Shown in pieces: positions 1 to 7,614 of a stretch of 64,000 nt of DNA. Positions within the stretch are counted from its first letter, which is position 1. Every line of letters starts with the position of its first letter. The stretch covers positions 806,001 to 870,000 of the forward strand of contig CAWCPR010000001.1 in assembly GCA_963797475.1 (NCBI GenBank), given 5' to 3'. The notes beneath the pieces were generated by a model. It was not told the DNA's origin. It did not search any database and saw only the letters and a list, made by a program, of their open reading frames with translations. Both the position numbers and the translations under genes were made by a program. This DNA comes from CAWCPR01 sp963797475. GTDB taxonomy: Bacteria; Chloroflexota; Anaerolineae; Anaerolineales; UBA4823.

Positions 1-175
1 GGGCAGGAACACATCCAGGGCGTTCCCATCCCGGAAAAACACTGCGGTCTGAGATTCGCGCACGATCACCTGCGAGCCGATTTTAAAATTTCCGGGCCCG
101 ACTTCCGGGAAGCGATGCACGATCTCATCGCGCATTTCATTCGGATATTCGATCACATTAAATATTCTCGGCCAT
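1..175 (-). CDS. SPFH/virion-core-like protein, N-terminal part (runs off window)
   Basis: The reverse strand encodes the start of an SPFH-domain protein of the virion core/YdjI-like type, recognised from the stretches VIEYPNEMRDEIVHR, VGPGNFKIGSQ and VIVRESQTAVFFRDG. The rest lies before base 1. The best Shine-Dalgarno (GGAG, 8 bases upstream) serves an ATG at 175, but that ATG reads only five codons (MAENI) before a stop. Removing one base between about 158 and 172, for example one C of GGCC, gives MARIFNVIEYP, which looks like a normal start. Without such a change translation would have to begin at GTG 156, far from any ribosome-binding site. It is probably co-transcribed with the helical protein at 236-778 upstream. 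The family assignment is fairly sure; the start is not. Confidence 0.7.
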
Positions 176-235
176 TGGTTTCACTCCTGCGGGTAATAAA
201 GAATCTTAAATCCATCCTGCTCAGGGCAGCCGCCA

Positions 236-778
236 TTAACTCTGGGCGGCCTGTCCCGGGTCCGGCGCCAGGATCGCCTCCTCACGCCGGTTGAAGGTAT
301 CGATGCACTTCTGGGCAATTGCAGTCAGGTTGCGAATTGCAGCCGGCAGGCCGTCGCTGCCGACAGAAGCCTCGATATTATCGATCGCCCGGCTGATTTC
401 ATCCACCAGGTCTAACATAGCGGCATCGTACTGGTAGAGTTTGAGCAGCTCTTCTTCATTGATTTTCACGGCATCAAACAAGCCGGAATAACCGCGCGTG
501 GCACGCCGGACGCGATCGGCAAAAGTGCGCAGCTTCAGCGACCCCGCTTCCAAATCGTCGACGTACTGGATCTCGCCCTGGCTGATGAAATCGCGCTGCA
601 GCCCGGCGATCCGCCCACCCTGCTCCTCAAAGCGATTGGCCAGGGTCTGGCGCAATAATTTATCCGAGTCGCGCCGGTTTTGACGCTCCATGTATCCAGA
701 AAACCCAGGGATCTTGCTCAGGATTTTCTTGAATGGATCCATGTCAGAACTAATTTTCTCGAAAACTTGGTCGCTCAT
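236..778 (-). CDS. Hypothetical alpha-helical protein, partner of SPFH gene
   Basis: A 180-residue soluble protein with no signal peptide or membrane segment. It is rich in charged residues and predicted helix, with an N-terminal Pro/Gly-containing segment (DPFKKILSKIPGFSGYMERQ) followed by long amphipathic helices that may form a coiled coil. Its stop lies about 60 bases before the SPFH gene on the same strand, so the two probably form an operon. Small helical proteins beside SPFH genes suggest a membrane-associated scaffold or stress role, but that is inference. I do not recognise a named family. Confidence 0.75.
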   Translation of the reverse strand: MSDQVFEKISSDMDPFKKILSKIPGFSGYMERQNRRDSDKLLRQTLANRFEEQGGRIAGLQRDFISQGEIQYVDDLEAGSLKLRTFADRVRRATRGYSGLFDAVKINEEELLKLYQYDAAMLDLVDEISRAIDNIEASVGSDGLPAAIRNLTAIAQKCIDTFNRREEAILAPDPGQAAQS

Positions 779-929
779 TCTATTCTCCCATTTTGATATC
801 TATTTCGGGTTATGGCTAAACCGATTATAGCCTTAGTTTCTCCCAGGCGCAACGCTAAAGGAATGATTCTCGATAAATCGGGCCGCTATCCTTACCTCAA
901 TATCAGTATACGCAGAAAATCCCCTGAAG

Positions 930-957
930 TTGTAAAATAAAATGTCAATGATATAAT
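930..957 (+). promoter_or_regulatory. Sigma-70-like promoter of the aldolase gene
   Basis: TTGTAA at 930-935 and TATAAT at 952-957 are separated by 16 bases in an AT-rich stretch. The aldolase ATG is 44 bases downstream with AAGGAG at 987-992 as its ribosome-binding site. The -10 box is perfect and the -35 box is a near match. Confidence 0.6.
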
Positions 958-1000
958 CCAAATCAAACGATATCATACTCAAATTTAAGGAGCAAACCAA

Positions 1001-2423
1001 ATGAAACAAAATGATTTAAAAGACTTGCTGGCCCTTTTGGACGACAGCCTGCTGGTTTCAGACGGCAAGGCGGAGATCAAAGACGAAGCGCGGCTGAGGG
1101 CGAACCATCCATCGCATGGCGGAAGTCTCTGCCCTGGAGACCGGCGAGCGCCAATGGCTGGCGCGTTATCTCACCCGCCTGGCTGCCCTCCAATTCGGGG
1201 CGGTCCCGGCTTCCATCCACGATCTTTACATCGCCCGCGGCCGGGGAGAAGTCCCGCAGACTTTCACCGTGCCGGCGATCAATCTGCGGGCGCTTTCATT
1301 CGACGCCGCCCGGGCTGTTTTTCGAGCCGCAAACGCCATTGAGGCCGGGGCTTTCATCTTCGAGATCGCCCGCTCGGAAATGGGCTACACCGACCAGCGC
1401 CCTTCCGAGTACGTCACCAACGTCCTGGCTGCCGCGATCGCCGAAGGCTATAAAGGCCCGGTGTTTATCCAGGGCGATCACTTCCAGGTATCTGCGAAAC
1501 GCTACGCCAGCGATCCGGAAACCGAGCTGCAGGCGGTCCGGGATTTAACTGTTGAAGCCATCGCAGCCGGGTTCTTCAATATCGATATCGACGCCTCCAC
1601 GCTGGTGGATTTGAGCAAACCCACCACCGCCGAACAGCAAGCGTTAAACACCTCCCTTTCCGCCATGTACACCGCTTTTATCCGTTCGCTTGAGCCCGAA
1701 GGGGTCACCATTTCGGTGGGCGGCGAGATCGGCGAAGTGGGCGGCCAAAATTCCACCGAGACCGAGCTGCGCGCCTACATGGACGGTTACACATCTGAGC
1801 TGGCCCGCCGCGCTCCCGGGGCAGTGGGTATCAGCAAGATCAGCATCCAAACCGGGACCTCGCACGGCGGTGTGGTCCTTCCGGACGGCTCGATCAAAGA
1901 AGTCAGCGTGGACTTCAACACCCTGCTGCACTTGAGCCGGGTGGCCCGCAACGCTTACTGCCTGGGCGGCGCGGTGCAGCACGGCGCCTCCACCCTCCCG
2001 GAAGAGGCCTTTGGCAAGTTCGTAGAATCCGAAGCCTGTGAAGTGCACCTGGCGACGAATTTTCAGAACATGCTCTTCGAACGCCTGCCAGCCAGCCTGC
2101 GGGACGAGATGTACGCCTACCTGGACCAAAAGAGCGCCGCTGACCGAAAACCCGGCATGACCGACGAGCAGTTCTACTATAAAACCCGCAAAAACGCGAT
2201 TGGGCCCTTCAAAGCCAAACTGTGGAATCTCTCACCCGAAAAGAAAGCCGAGATCGGCGGCGACTGGGAGGACCAGTTCAGCAAGCTGTTCCATCTCTTG
2301 GGCCTGCATGGGACCGGAAAATACGTTCGACAAACCATCCGGGCGGAGAAAGTGGGCCCGAAATTGAAGGATTACCTGGGAGAAGCGGCCGGCGAGGAAG
2401 ACGTTTCAGATTTAGCCGATTAG
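1001..2423 (+). CDS. Class II fructose-bisphosphate aldolase family protein, frameshifted near its N-terminus
   Basis: A zinc-dependent class II aldolase family protein of about 474 residues that would cleave or form ketose bisphosphates in the cytoplasm. Visible landmarks are GDHFQ (metal His), DIDAS, GGEIGEVGG (metal Glu), QTGTSHGG (metal His) and GGAVQHGAST (metal His/phosphate loop). The C-terminus has an extra roughly 100-residue helical region, larger than E. coli FbaA. The natural start is ATG 1001, with AAGGAG 9 bases upstream and a good promoter. That frame (MKQNDLKDLLALL) runs into the wrong frame after DEARLRA. Deleting one A at 1103-1104 restores DEARLRATIHRMAEVSALE. As written, only an internal ATG at 1116 opens the main frame and it has no ribosome-binding site. 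Substrate specificity cannot be told. Confidence 0.82.
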
Positions 2424-2475
2424 AGGCTGGGCCAGCCGCACTCAGGACCGGAGACGATTGATCATAACAGCCTAA

Positions 2476-2518
2476 AAGATACGGCGCTCACTGCGGGGCG
2501 TCGTATCTTAATTTTTAT
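2476..2518 (+). terminator. Rho-independent terminator after aldolase
   Basis: An inverted repeat starting AAGATACG and ending CGTATCTT forms a stem of about 11 pairs (one G-U) and is followed by AATTTTTA. It lies 52 bases after the aldolase stop codon and just before the NUDIX gene. Confidence 0.75.
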
Positions 2519-2523
2519 CAATT

Positions 2524-3033
2524 ATGCCCGCCGCAAGCCAGGGAGCCCGTTCGGACCGCTACCGCCTGACGCCGCGCACGTTGATTTTCCTCACCTGCGA
2601 CGAACACGTGCTGCTGCTAAAAGGGTCGCCGCAGAAACGGCTGTGGGCCAACCGCTATAACGGCGTCGGCGGGCACATCGAACGCGGCGAAGATGTTCTA
2701 ACCGCGGCGCGGCGCGAGCTGGCCGAAGAGACCGGGCTGCGAGATGCCAACCTGTGGTTGTGCGGCGTCATCACGGTGGACGTGGACGAGGAATCCGGGA
2801 TTGGGATTTTCGTCCTGCGCGGCGATGGGGTTCCGATGGATGCTCCGCTAAGTCCTTCCCCGGAGGGCAGCCTGGAATGGGTCGCCGCCTCGTCCGTACC
2901 GGGCCTGCCCCTGGTGGAGGATCTGCCCGAGCTGCTGCCGCGCGTGCTCGAGATGCAGCCGGGCGAGCCGCCGTTCGCCGCCCATTACGCCTACGACCGG
3001 CAAGGAAAGCTGAAAATCACATTTGCAAAATAG
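2524..3033 (+). CDS. NUDIX hydrolase (MutT-like)
   Basis: A 169-residue cytoplasmic NUDIX pyrophosphohydrolase. The full Nudix box (G-x5-E-x7-REU-x-EE-x-GU) is present as GGHIERGEDVLTAARRELAE followed by ETGL, at about residues 49-72, so catalytic metal binding should be intact. The opening segment TLIFLTCDEHVLLLKG and the later EGSLEWVAASSVPGLPL match 8-oxo-dGTP diphosphatase-like members, which clean the nucleotide pool. Substrate is inference. The start is ATG 2524, six bases after the upstream terminator tract, with no strong Shine-Dalgarno, so leaderless or weak initiation is possible. Confidence 0.85.
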   Translation: MPAASQGARSDRYRLTPRTLIFLTCDEHVLLLKGSPQKRLWANRYNGVGGHIERGEDVLTAARRELAEETGLRDANLWLCGVITVDVDEESGIGIFVLRGDGVPMDAPLSPSPEGSLEWVAASSVPGLPLVEDLPELLPRVLEMQPGEPPFAAHYAYDRQGKLKITFAK

Positions 3034-3067
3034 AGAGCGTGCGATAAATGCCTGAATTCCAGCGTCG

Positions 3068-3105
3068 CCCTCACCCCCGGCCCCTCTCCCAGAATGGGAG
3101 AGGGG
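3068..3105 (+). repeat. Left palindromic repeat of DUF559 element
   Basis: CCCTCACCCC(C)GG followed by an 11-bp stem, CCCCTCTCCCA and TGGGAGAGGGG, around a GAA loop. It matches the right copy in inverted orientation. Confidence 0.8.
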
Positions 3106-3164
3106 AGAAGAAAGGCAAGCGATCTTAGTAGGAACTTCAATGCCACTGATCTTCGAGACCGCAG

Positions 3165-3561
3165 ATGAAATCTAAGCGTATCCGATCCACTACTGCCATT
3201 CAAAAACGCGCCAGAGAGCTGCGCCAATCCAGCACCCTTGCGGAAAAAGCCCTGTGGGAGCGTTTACGCAACCGCCAGTTGTCCGGCTTCAAATTCCGCC
3301 GGCAGCATCACATCGAGCGCTTCATCGTCGACTTCTATTGCGCGGCAGCGCGCCTGGTGATCGAGATCGACGGCGGAATTCACCAGGCGCAGGTCGAAGC
3401 AGACACTGTCCGCAGCGACGAACTGGACGCAACGGGGCTACCGGAAAATCCGTTTTACGAACGAACAGGTGCTCAATGATATGGAGCGAGTTTTGACCAT
3501 CATTCAGTCAGCCTGTTCAGAAAGCTCCCCTCTCCCGCAGGCGGGAGAGGGGCAGGGGTGA
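3165..3561 (+). pseudogene. DUF559 endonuclease-like gene, frameshifted
   Basis: DUF559 proteins are small members of the restriction-endonuclease-like (Vsr/very-short-patch-repair-like) fold. The first frame gives SSTLAEKALWERLRNRQLSG, FKFRRQHHIERFIVDFYC and VIEIDGGIH, with the D-x-x and E-x-D residues expected of the PD-(D/E)XK core. After EADTVRSDELDATG the frame is lost in a GGGG run (3434-3437). Deleting one G gives YRKIRFTNEQVLNDMERVLT, the expected C-terminus, which then runs to a stop at 3561 inside the right palindrome. The uncorrected product is 104 residues ending in unrelated sequence. The gene sits entirely between inverted repeats. A real pseudogene and a sequencing indel cannot be told apart here. 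Confidence 0.75.
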
Positions 3562-3564
3562 GGG
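3527..3564 (-). repeat. Right palindromic repeat of DUF559 element
   Basis: CCCCTCTCCCGC, AG loop, GCGGGAGAGGGG, then CAGGGGTGAGGG. It is the inverted counterpart of the left copy and also overlaps the 3' end of the DUF559 frame. Confidence 0.8.
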
Positions 3565-3677
3565 CAGATGTGCAGGATATCGATGATTCCCGAACGCTAA
3601 CGATTAAATTGAAGCATGGGTACCTTCAATAACTGAGAAAAACATATACTTCGTATTACAGAAAGGAAGAATAAAGT

Positions 3678-4202
3678 ATGACCGAGCTGGAGCGAGTGGA
3701 CGTGATCAAATTAATCGCCGCGAGCGGCGAGCGGGGAACCGTGCTGCGCGGCGTCGACCTGAGCGGGCTGGATCTTTCCTCGCTTTATTTCGCCGGCGGG
3801 AACCTGGCTATCGCAAAATTGACTTCAACCAACCTGAGCCGCGCCGACCTGACCAAAGCGAACCTGAGCAGCGCCGATTTGAGCTACGCCGACTTGAGCG
3901 AAGCCAACCTGCAGGGCGCCAACTTGAGCGGGGCGACCCTGGTAGGCGTCGATTTCCGCAGCGCCAGCCTGGTGGACGCAGACCTGCGTAAAGCAGATTT
4001 GCGCGGCGCCAACCTGCGCGGCGCGACGCTGACCCGCGCCAACCTTTGGCAGGCGGACCTGCGGGATACGACCATGATCTACGCCGATATCGAAGGCGCA
4101 AAAGGCCTGCCGGTGAACATCGAGCAGTGGTTGAAAGAACAAGACCTGATCCGGAGCGCCGGACTGTTCAGCGAATCCGTCGCGGCATCAGCGGAACTTT
4201 AA
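3678..4202 (+). CDS. Pentapeptide-repeat protein
   Basis: A 174-residue protein built largely of A(D/N)LXX pentapeptides: about 20 consecutive units between residues 25 and 150, such as ANLSSADLSYADLSEANLQG. These fold into a right-handed quadrilateral beta-helix. There is no signal peptide or membrane segment, so it should be cytoplasmic. Some family members (Qnr, MfpA) mimic DNA and protect gyrase, but most have no known function and nothing here points to gyrase. The final 25 residues lie outside the repeat. Start ATG 3678 has GGAAGA about 10 bases upstream. It stands alone, with an intergenic stretch of about 190 bases on the 3' side in which I see no feature. Confidence 0.85.
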   Translation: MTELERVDVIKLIAASGERGTVLRGVDLSGLDLSSLYFAGGNLAIAKLTSTNLSRADLTKANLSSADLSYADLSEANLQGANLSGATLVGVDFRSASLVDADLRKADLRGANLRGATLTRANLWQADLRDTTMIYADIEGAKGLPVNIEQWLKEQDLIRSAGLFSESVAASAEL

Positions 4203-4396
4203 TGCTACTGCCACAAATATGTGACCAATGTCCTACTTGAATTCCAATTGTGAAAAGGTATAAAAATCGCATAATAACAAGCGTTGAAGTCCTGCTTCTT
4301 CTAAAAAGCGCCTGGACAACCCTGAAGGGGGAAACGCTCCAAGCGAACCACAAATGTTTGCAACAATGAACTGAATAGTCTTATGGAGGTCTTAAG

Positions 4397-5182
4397 ATGA
4401 ACAGGTTAAAGATCATTCTGGGTTTATCCGTCCTCCTGGTGATCGCCGGGATTCTGATCATAAAGTTTGTCCCGCCTGGAACTTCAACACAACCTGCGCA
4501 AGCTTTATCCCAACCTACACAAGCATTATCCCAGCCTGCTCGGGCGCTTTCCCAGGATGATCCGGATTTCACTGCTATTCAAACGACCTTGCGCACCTAT
4601 GCGGAAATAGACAACGAAGCCAGATATACCCTGGACGACAGCCGGCTGAGCGAGGTGTTGGCCAATGACCCGCGCGGCGGCCTCGTGAACCCAGAATTGG
4701 TGAAATCGGTCCAATACATGTCCGGAAATCCGGATCTGAAAATTGAAGATATCGGTTTTCTGGACGTCAACCAGGTGGGCTGGGCGTTCGAACGCAAAGT
4801 GAAGCAGGTATATGATGACGCTATTGCCAGCGGCAAAGTTGTCGTTCCTACCCCGCCTCCTTACGATCCATCCGAAAACCCGGTTTCAATTGATATCCGC
4901 GGGACGGATGCAGACCCGAGAGCGCAAATCCCTCTGCCAAATCCATTAATTGTTCCCGAAATTCGTGCAATGATGGTGGCATCAGGGTTAGGGGCTGAAT
5001 TACCACTTCCGGAAACCGTGAAAAGGACGCCGACAGATTTTAAAATCATATCCATCTCCGTCGAGGGTGACCTGGCTCATGCCAAGGTCAATTGGGAATA
5101 TGGAATATGTGATGATGTTCTCGTCAAGAAAGATGGAAGCTGGTATCTGATCGGCCACCATATCATCGAATGGCATGTATAA
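4397..5182 (+). CDS. Membrane-anchored hypothetical protein, first of a tandem pair
   Basis: A 261-residue protein with one N-terminal hydrophobic segment (residues 6-24) that should anchor it with the bulk outside the cytoplasm. Three 21-base repeats at 4490-4552 (QPAQALS, QPTQALS, QPARALS) form a short linker after the membrane segment. The middle contains LANDPRGGLVNPE and DLKIEDIGFLDVNQ. The C-terminal 60 residues (KIISISVEGDLAHAKVNWEY, KKDGSWYLIGHHI) resemble the closing strands of an NTF2/SnoaL-like or DUF4440-type fold. That resemblance is only by eye and I do not recognise the family. Start ATG 4397 follows GGAGGT. A paralogue lies 61 bases downstream. Confidence 0.75.
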   Translation: MNRLKIILGLSVLLVIAGILIIKFVPPGTSTQPAQALSQPTQALSQPARALSQDDPDFTAIQTTLRTYAEIDNEARYTLDDSRLSEVLANDPRGGLVNPELVKSVQYMSGNPDLKIEDIGFLDVNQVGWAFERKVKQVYDDAIASGKVVVPTPPPYDPSENPVSIDIRGTDADPRAQIPLPNPLIVPEIRAMMVASGLGAELPLPETVKRTPTDFKIISISVEGDLAHAKVNWEYGICDDVLVKKDGSWYLIGHHIIEWHV

Positions 5183-5243
5183 ATTACGTGAGTGCTCTGC
5201 TTGTATGCAACATTGAACTGAATCCCTGCACGGAGGTCATAAA

Positions 5244-5980
5244 ATGAACAAGCTTAAGCCCATGTTAGGTTTGTTCGCCTTTCTGGTGATATCTGGCATT
5301 CTGATCATAAAGATCTTTAAACCTGTAATACCTTAACCCCATTTAACCCAGATTTTGCTGCCATTCAAACGACCTTACTAACCTTCGCGGATTTAGACAA
5401 TCTGGCCTCATACACGTTCGACGACAGCCGGCTGAGCGAGGTGCTTGCCAATGATCCGCGCGGCGGCCTTGTGGATCCAGGATTACTGAAATCAGTCCAA
5501 TATATGTCCGGTAATCCGGATCTCAAAATTGAAGATATTGGCTTCCTGGACGTCAACCAGGCCCATTGGGCGTTCGAACGGAAAGTGAGGCAAGTCTACA
5601 ATGACGCCATTGCTAACGGCAAAGTACTGGACCCTACCCCTACCCCGTTTGCCAGCTCCGCTATTCCGAATTCTAACTACAAATCGAACAGGGATGCAGA
5701 TCGGTCCGGAAATTACTTATTCCATACACCAGATGGGAGAGTCATACCTGAAATCCAGGCTATGGAAAAAGCGGCAGGATTACATGCTATGTTGCCGAAT
5801 CAACCCCCTGAGAAGAGAACGCCAACGAGGTTCAAAATCATATTTGTCTCCGTTAAGGGTGACCTGGCCTACGCTAAGGTCGATTGGGATTATGGATTGT
5901 GTGATGATATCCTAGTAAAAAAGGGTGGAAGCTGGTACCTGATCAGTCATAGAATCATCCAATATCATGGCGGAGGATAG
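5244..5980 (+). pseudogene. Second tandem paralogue of the 4397 gene, frameshifted after the membrane segment
   Basis: Starts at ATG 5244 after GGAGGT with a signal-anchor (MNKLKPMLGLFAFLVISGIL) closely similar to its upstream neighbour. It meets TAA at about 5334, then continues in another frame as PFNPDFAAIQTTLLTFADLD and on through LSEVLANDPRGGLVDP to the conserved GSWYLISHRII end. The frame change needs one base added or two removed at roughly 5325-5345, unlike the other frameshifts in the window. The 21-base linker repeats of the first copy are absent. The open part (from an internal ATG at 5441) has no ribosome-binding site. It is either a decaying duplicate or a sequencing error. Confidence 0.65.
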
Positions 5981-6137
5981 ATTTCTTCCATAGCGACTGG
6001 TACATTCTCTCCTTCAATAAAATCATCGGCGTCCATCCGCGCTCGTCCGCGTCCTAATCCTATCTTTTTGCTCTGCGACTTTTTTCTCCTCCTTGCGTAT
6101 ATCGAATAGTGTGAGTTTCATCGAAGGAGAAAAAACC

Positions 6138-6362
6138 ATGTCTGCAGAGAACAAGCGAATTCCCTGGATCCTGTGGCCGTTTTGGGCGCTATGGCGCCTG
6201 GTGACCCTGGTCGCCGGCCTGACAGGCCGATTGCTGGCAATCGTACTGGGGCTGGTGCTCATGATCGCCGGCTTCGTCGTCAGCCTGACGATCGTCGGTC
6301 TGGTCGTAGGCGTGCCGCTCTTCTTGATCGGCCTGCTGCTGGTGTTCCGCGGCCTGTTCTAA
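6138..6362 (+). CDS. Small two-helix membrane protein
   Basis: A 74-residue protein whose start at ATG 6138 is set by AAGGAG 8 bases upstream; a longer upstream extension lacks one. It begins MSAENKRIPWILWPFWALWR, then a segment RLLAIVLGLVLMIAGFVVSL and a second one (TIVGLVVGVPLFLIGLLLVF), so it is almost wholly membrane embedded with two helices. I do not recognise a characterised family. It is followed directly by a strong bidirectional terminator hairpin. The upstream gap 5981-6137 contains a run rich in TCCGCG units (about 6031-6056), which resembles dispersed intergenic repeat sequence. Confidence 0.7.
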   Translation: MSAENKRIPWILWPFWALWRLVTLVAGLTGRLLAIVLGLVLMIAGFVVSLTIVGLVVGVPLFLIGLLLVFRGLF

Positions 6363-6395
6363 CCCACCTGGCCTAGTCGAATAAACCTTAAACGT

Positions 6396-6432
6396 GGGGG
6401 CTGCGGACGGGAAGATCCCGTTCGCAGCCCCC
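6396..6432. terminator. Strong hairpin between convergent genes
   Basis: A 16-pair stem (GGGGGCTGCGGACGGG with CCCGTTCGCAGCCCCC, one G-U) and an AAGAT loop. It sits between the stop of the small membrane protein and the stop of the LysM-M23 gene, so it probably terminates both strands. U-tracts are weak (ATATAT). Confidence 0.75.
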
Positions 6433-6447
6433 ATATATATCCTTACG

Positions 6448-7614
6448 TTAGGGCAGGTAATCGAGCGGATTGGGCTTGCTGCCCTGGTAAACCAGCTCGA
6501 AATGCAGGTGCGGGCCGGATGAATTGCCGGTGCTCCCCATCGCCCCGATATACCCGCCCTGGAAGACGCTCTGCCCGCAGGCCACCGCGATGTCGCTCAA
6601 ATGGGCGTAGGCGGACTGCCAGCCGTTGCCATGATCGATCACGATCAGGTTGCCGTAGCCGTAATTGCTCCAGCCGGCGTAAACGATTACGCCGCCGTCC
6701 GTAGCCATGACCGGTTTGCCTAAGAAGCCGCCGATGTCAATGGCATGGTGAATGGACGAGTAACCGTAGCCCGAGATGTAATGCTCGGTCGTGGGCCAGA
6801 CAAACGATTCCGTGCCGATCGCGCCTGAATAAATTTCGCCGCACGATCCCGGGCCGTAGTAGCTCGCCACAGCCGGGTTGCTGCGGCTGATCGCCGGCGG
6901 GCCCCAGTCCTTGATCTCGCGCTTGCCGCCCGGTACGATCAGCCAGGCGCCGGGTTGGATGCCGCCGTCCGGCCGGTCCGCCTGGGTCAGATCGAGGTGG
7001 TTGCCGGGATATGCCAGGATGGCTTGCGGGTCAACGCCAAAGAACGCCGCCACTTTAGCCAACTGGTCGCCGGCCTGCCACTGGTAATAGGCGCCGTCTT
7101 CCGGCAAGATGTTGAGCACTTGCCCCGGAGAAAGCAGGTGCGGGTTGTCGTTCAGGGTTTCGAAATTCCCCCACAGCAGAGTCTCGGGCTGCAAGCCGTA
7201 TTTTTCGGCGATCGCAAACAGGTTATCTCCAGTCTGCACGGTATAGGTGATCACGCCTGTGCGCGGGCGGTTGGGGATGATGGTATCCAGGCTGGCGGCG
7301 CGCGGGATGCCGGCTGCCAGGCTCGAGGCCGGAGTCGCCAGGGGGGAAAGGTCGAAGTTGATGTCTTGAGGCGCAAGGCTGGAAAACTTTTCCCCGGCGC
7401 CTGATTTCTCTCCAGGAGACGACCGGGCCTGCCCCAATCCGAAGCGCTGCCAGGCCACCGCCAGCAAGCTTAAAACCGCAACCACCGCCAGGATATTTGC
7501 GGTTTTGCGCGCTGCCGGCCGGTCTAACCAGCGCTTGGTTGGTTGGGAGGTTTCGGGGGATTGAGTCTCAGAAGTTTTCTCTGTTTTTTCTTTTTCCATA
7601 CGTTTTATAACCAT
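6448..7614 (-). CDS. LysM and M23-family peptidoglycan peptidase
   Basis: A 388-residue cell-wall hydrolase with one N-terminal membrane anchor (about 40-56), a low-complexity linker, two LysM domains (about 122-170 and 177-228) and a C-terminal M23/LytM zinc endopeptidase domain (about 275-388). Zinc ligands appear in HHAID (residues 289-293) and GPHLHFE (369-371), and AHLS gives the additional catalytic His, so it looks active. It should cut peptide cross-links in peptidoglycan outside the membrane. Its ATG overlaps the stop codon of the upstream 1158-residue gene (TAATG), which suggests translational coupling. The charged N-terminus precedes the anchor. Confidence 0.9.
   Translation of the reverse strand: MVIKRMEKEKTEKTSETQSPETSQPTKRWLDRPAARKTANILAVVAVLSLLAVAWQRFGLGQARSSPGEKSGAGEKFSSLAPQDINFDLSPLATPASSLAAGIPRAASLDTIIPNRPRTGVITYTVQTGDNLFAIAEKYGLQPETLLWGNFETLNDNPHLLSPGQVLNILPEDGAYYQWQAGDQLAKVAAFFGVDPQAILAYPGNHLDLTQADRPDGGIQPGAWLIVPGGKREIKDWGPPAISRSNPAVASYYGPGSCGEIYSGAIGTESFVWPTTEHYISGYGYSSIHHAIDIGGFLGKPVMATDGGVIVYAGWSNYGYGNLIVIDHGNGWQSAYAHLSDIAVACGQSVFQGGYIGAMGSTGNSSGPHLHFELVYQGSKPNPLDYLP

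Larger units (their letters stand above)
3068..3564. mobile_element. Candidate 497-bp element: DUF559 gene between terminal inverted repeats
   Basis: Two copies of a roughly 38-base palindromic repeat face each other around the DUF559 reading frame. The left copy begins CCCTCACCCC and continues into CCCCTCTCCC-loop-GGGAGAGGGG (3068-3105). The right copy is its reverse complement with a slightly different loop (3527-3564). The outer ends are therefore true terminal inverted repeats, each containing an internal hairpin. I see no obvious target-site duplication. Mobility is inferred from this structure. Confidence 0.5.
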
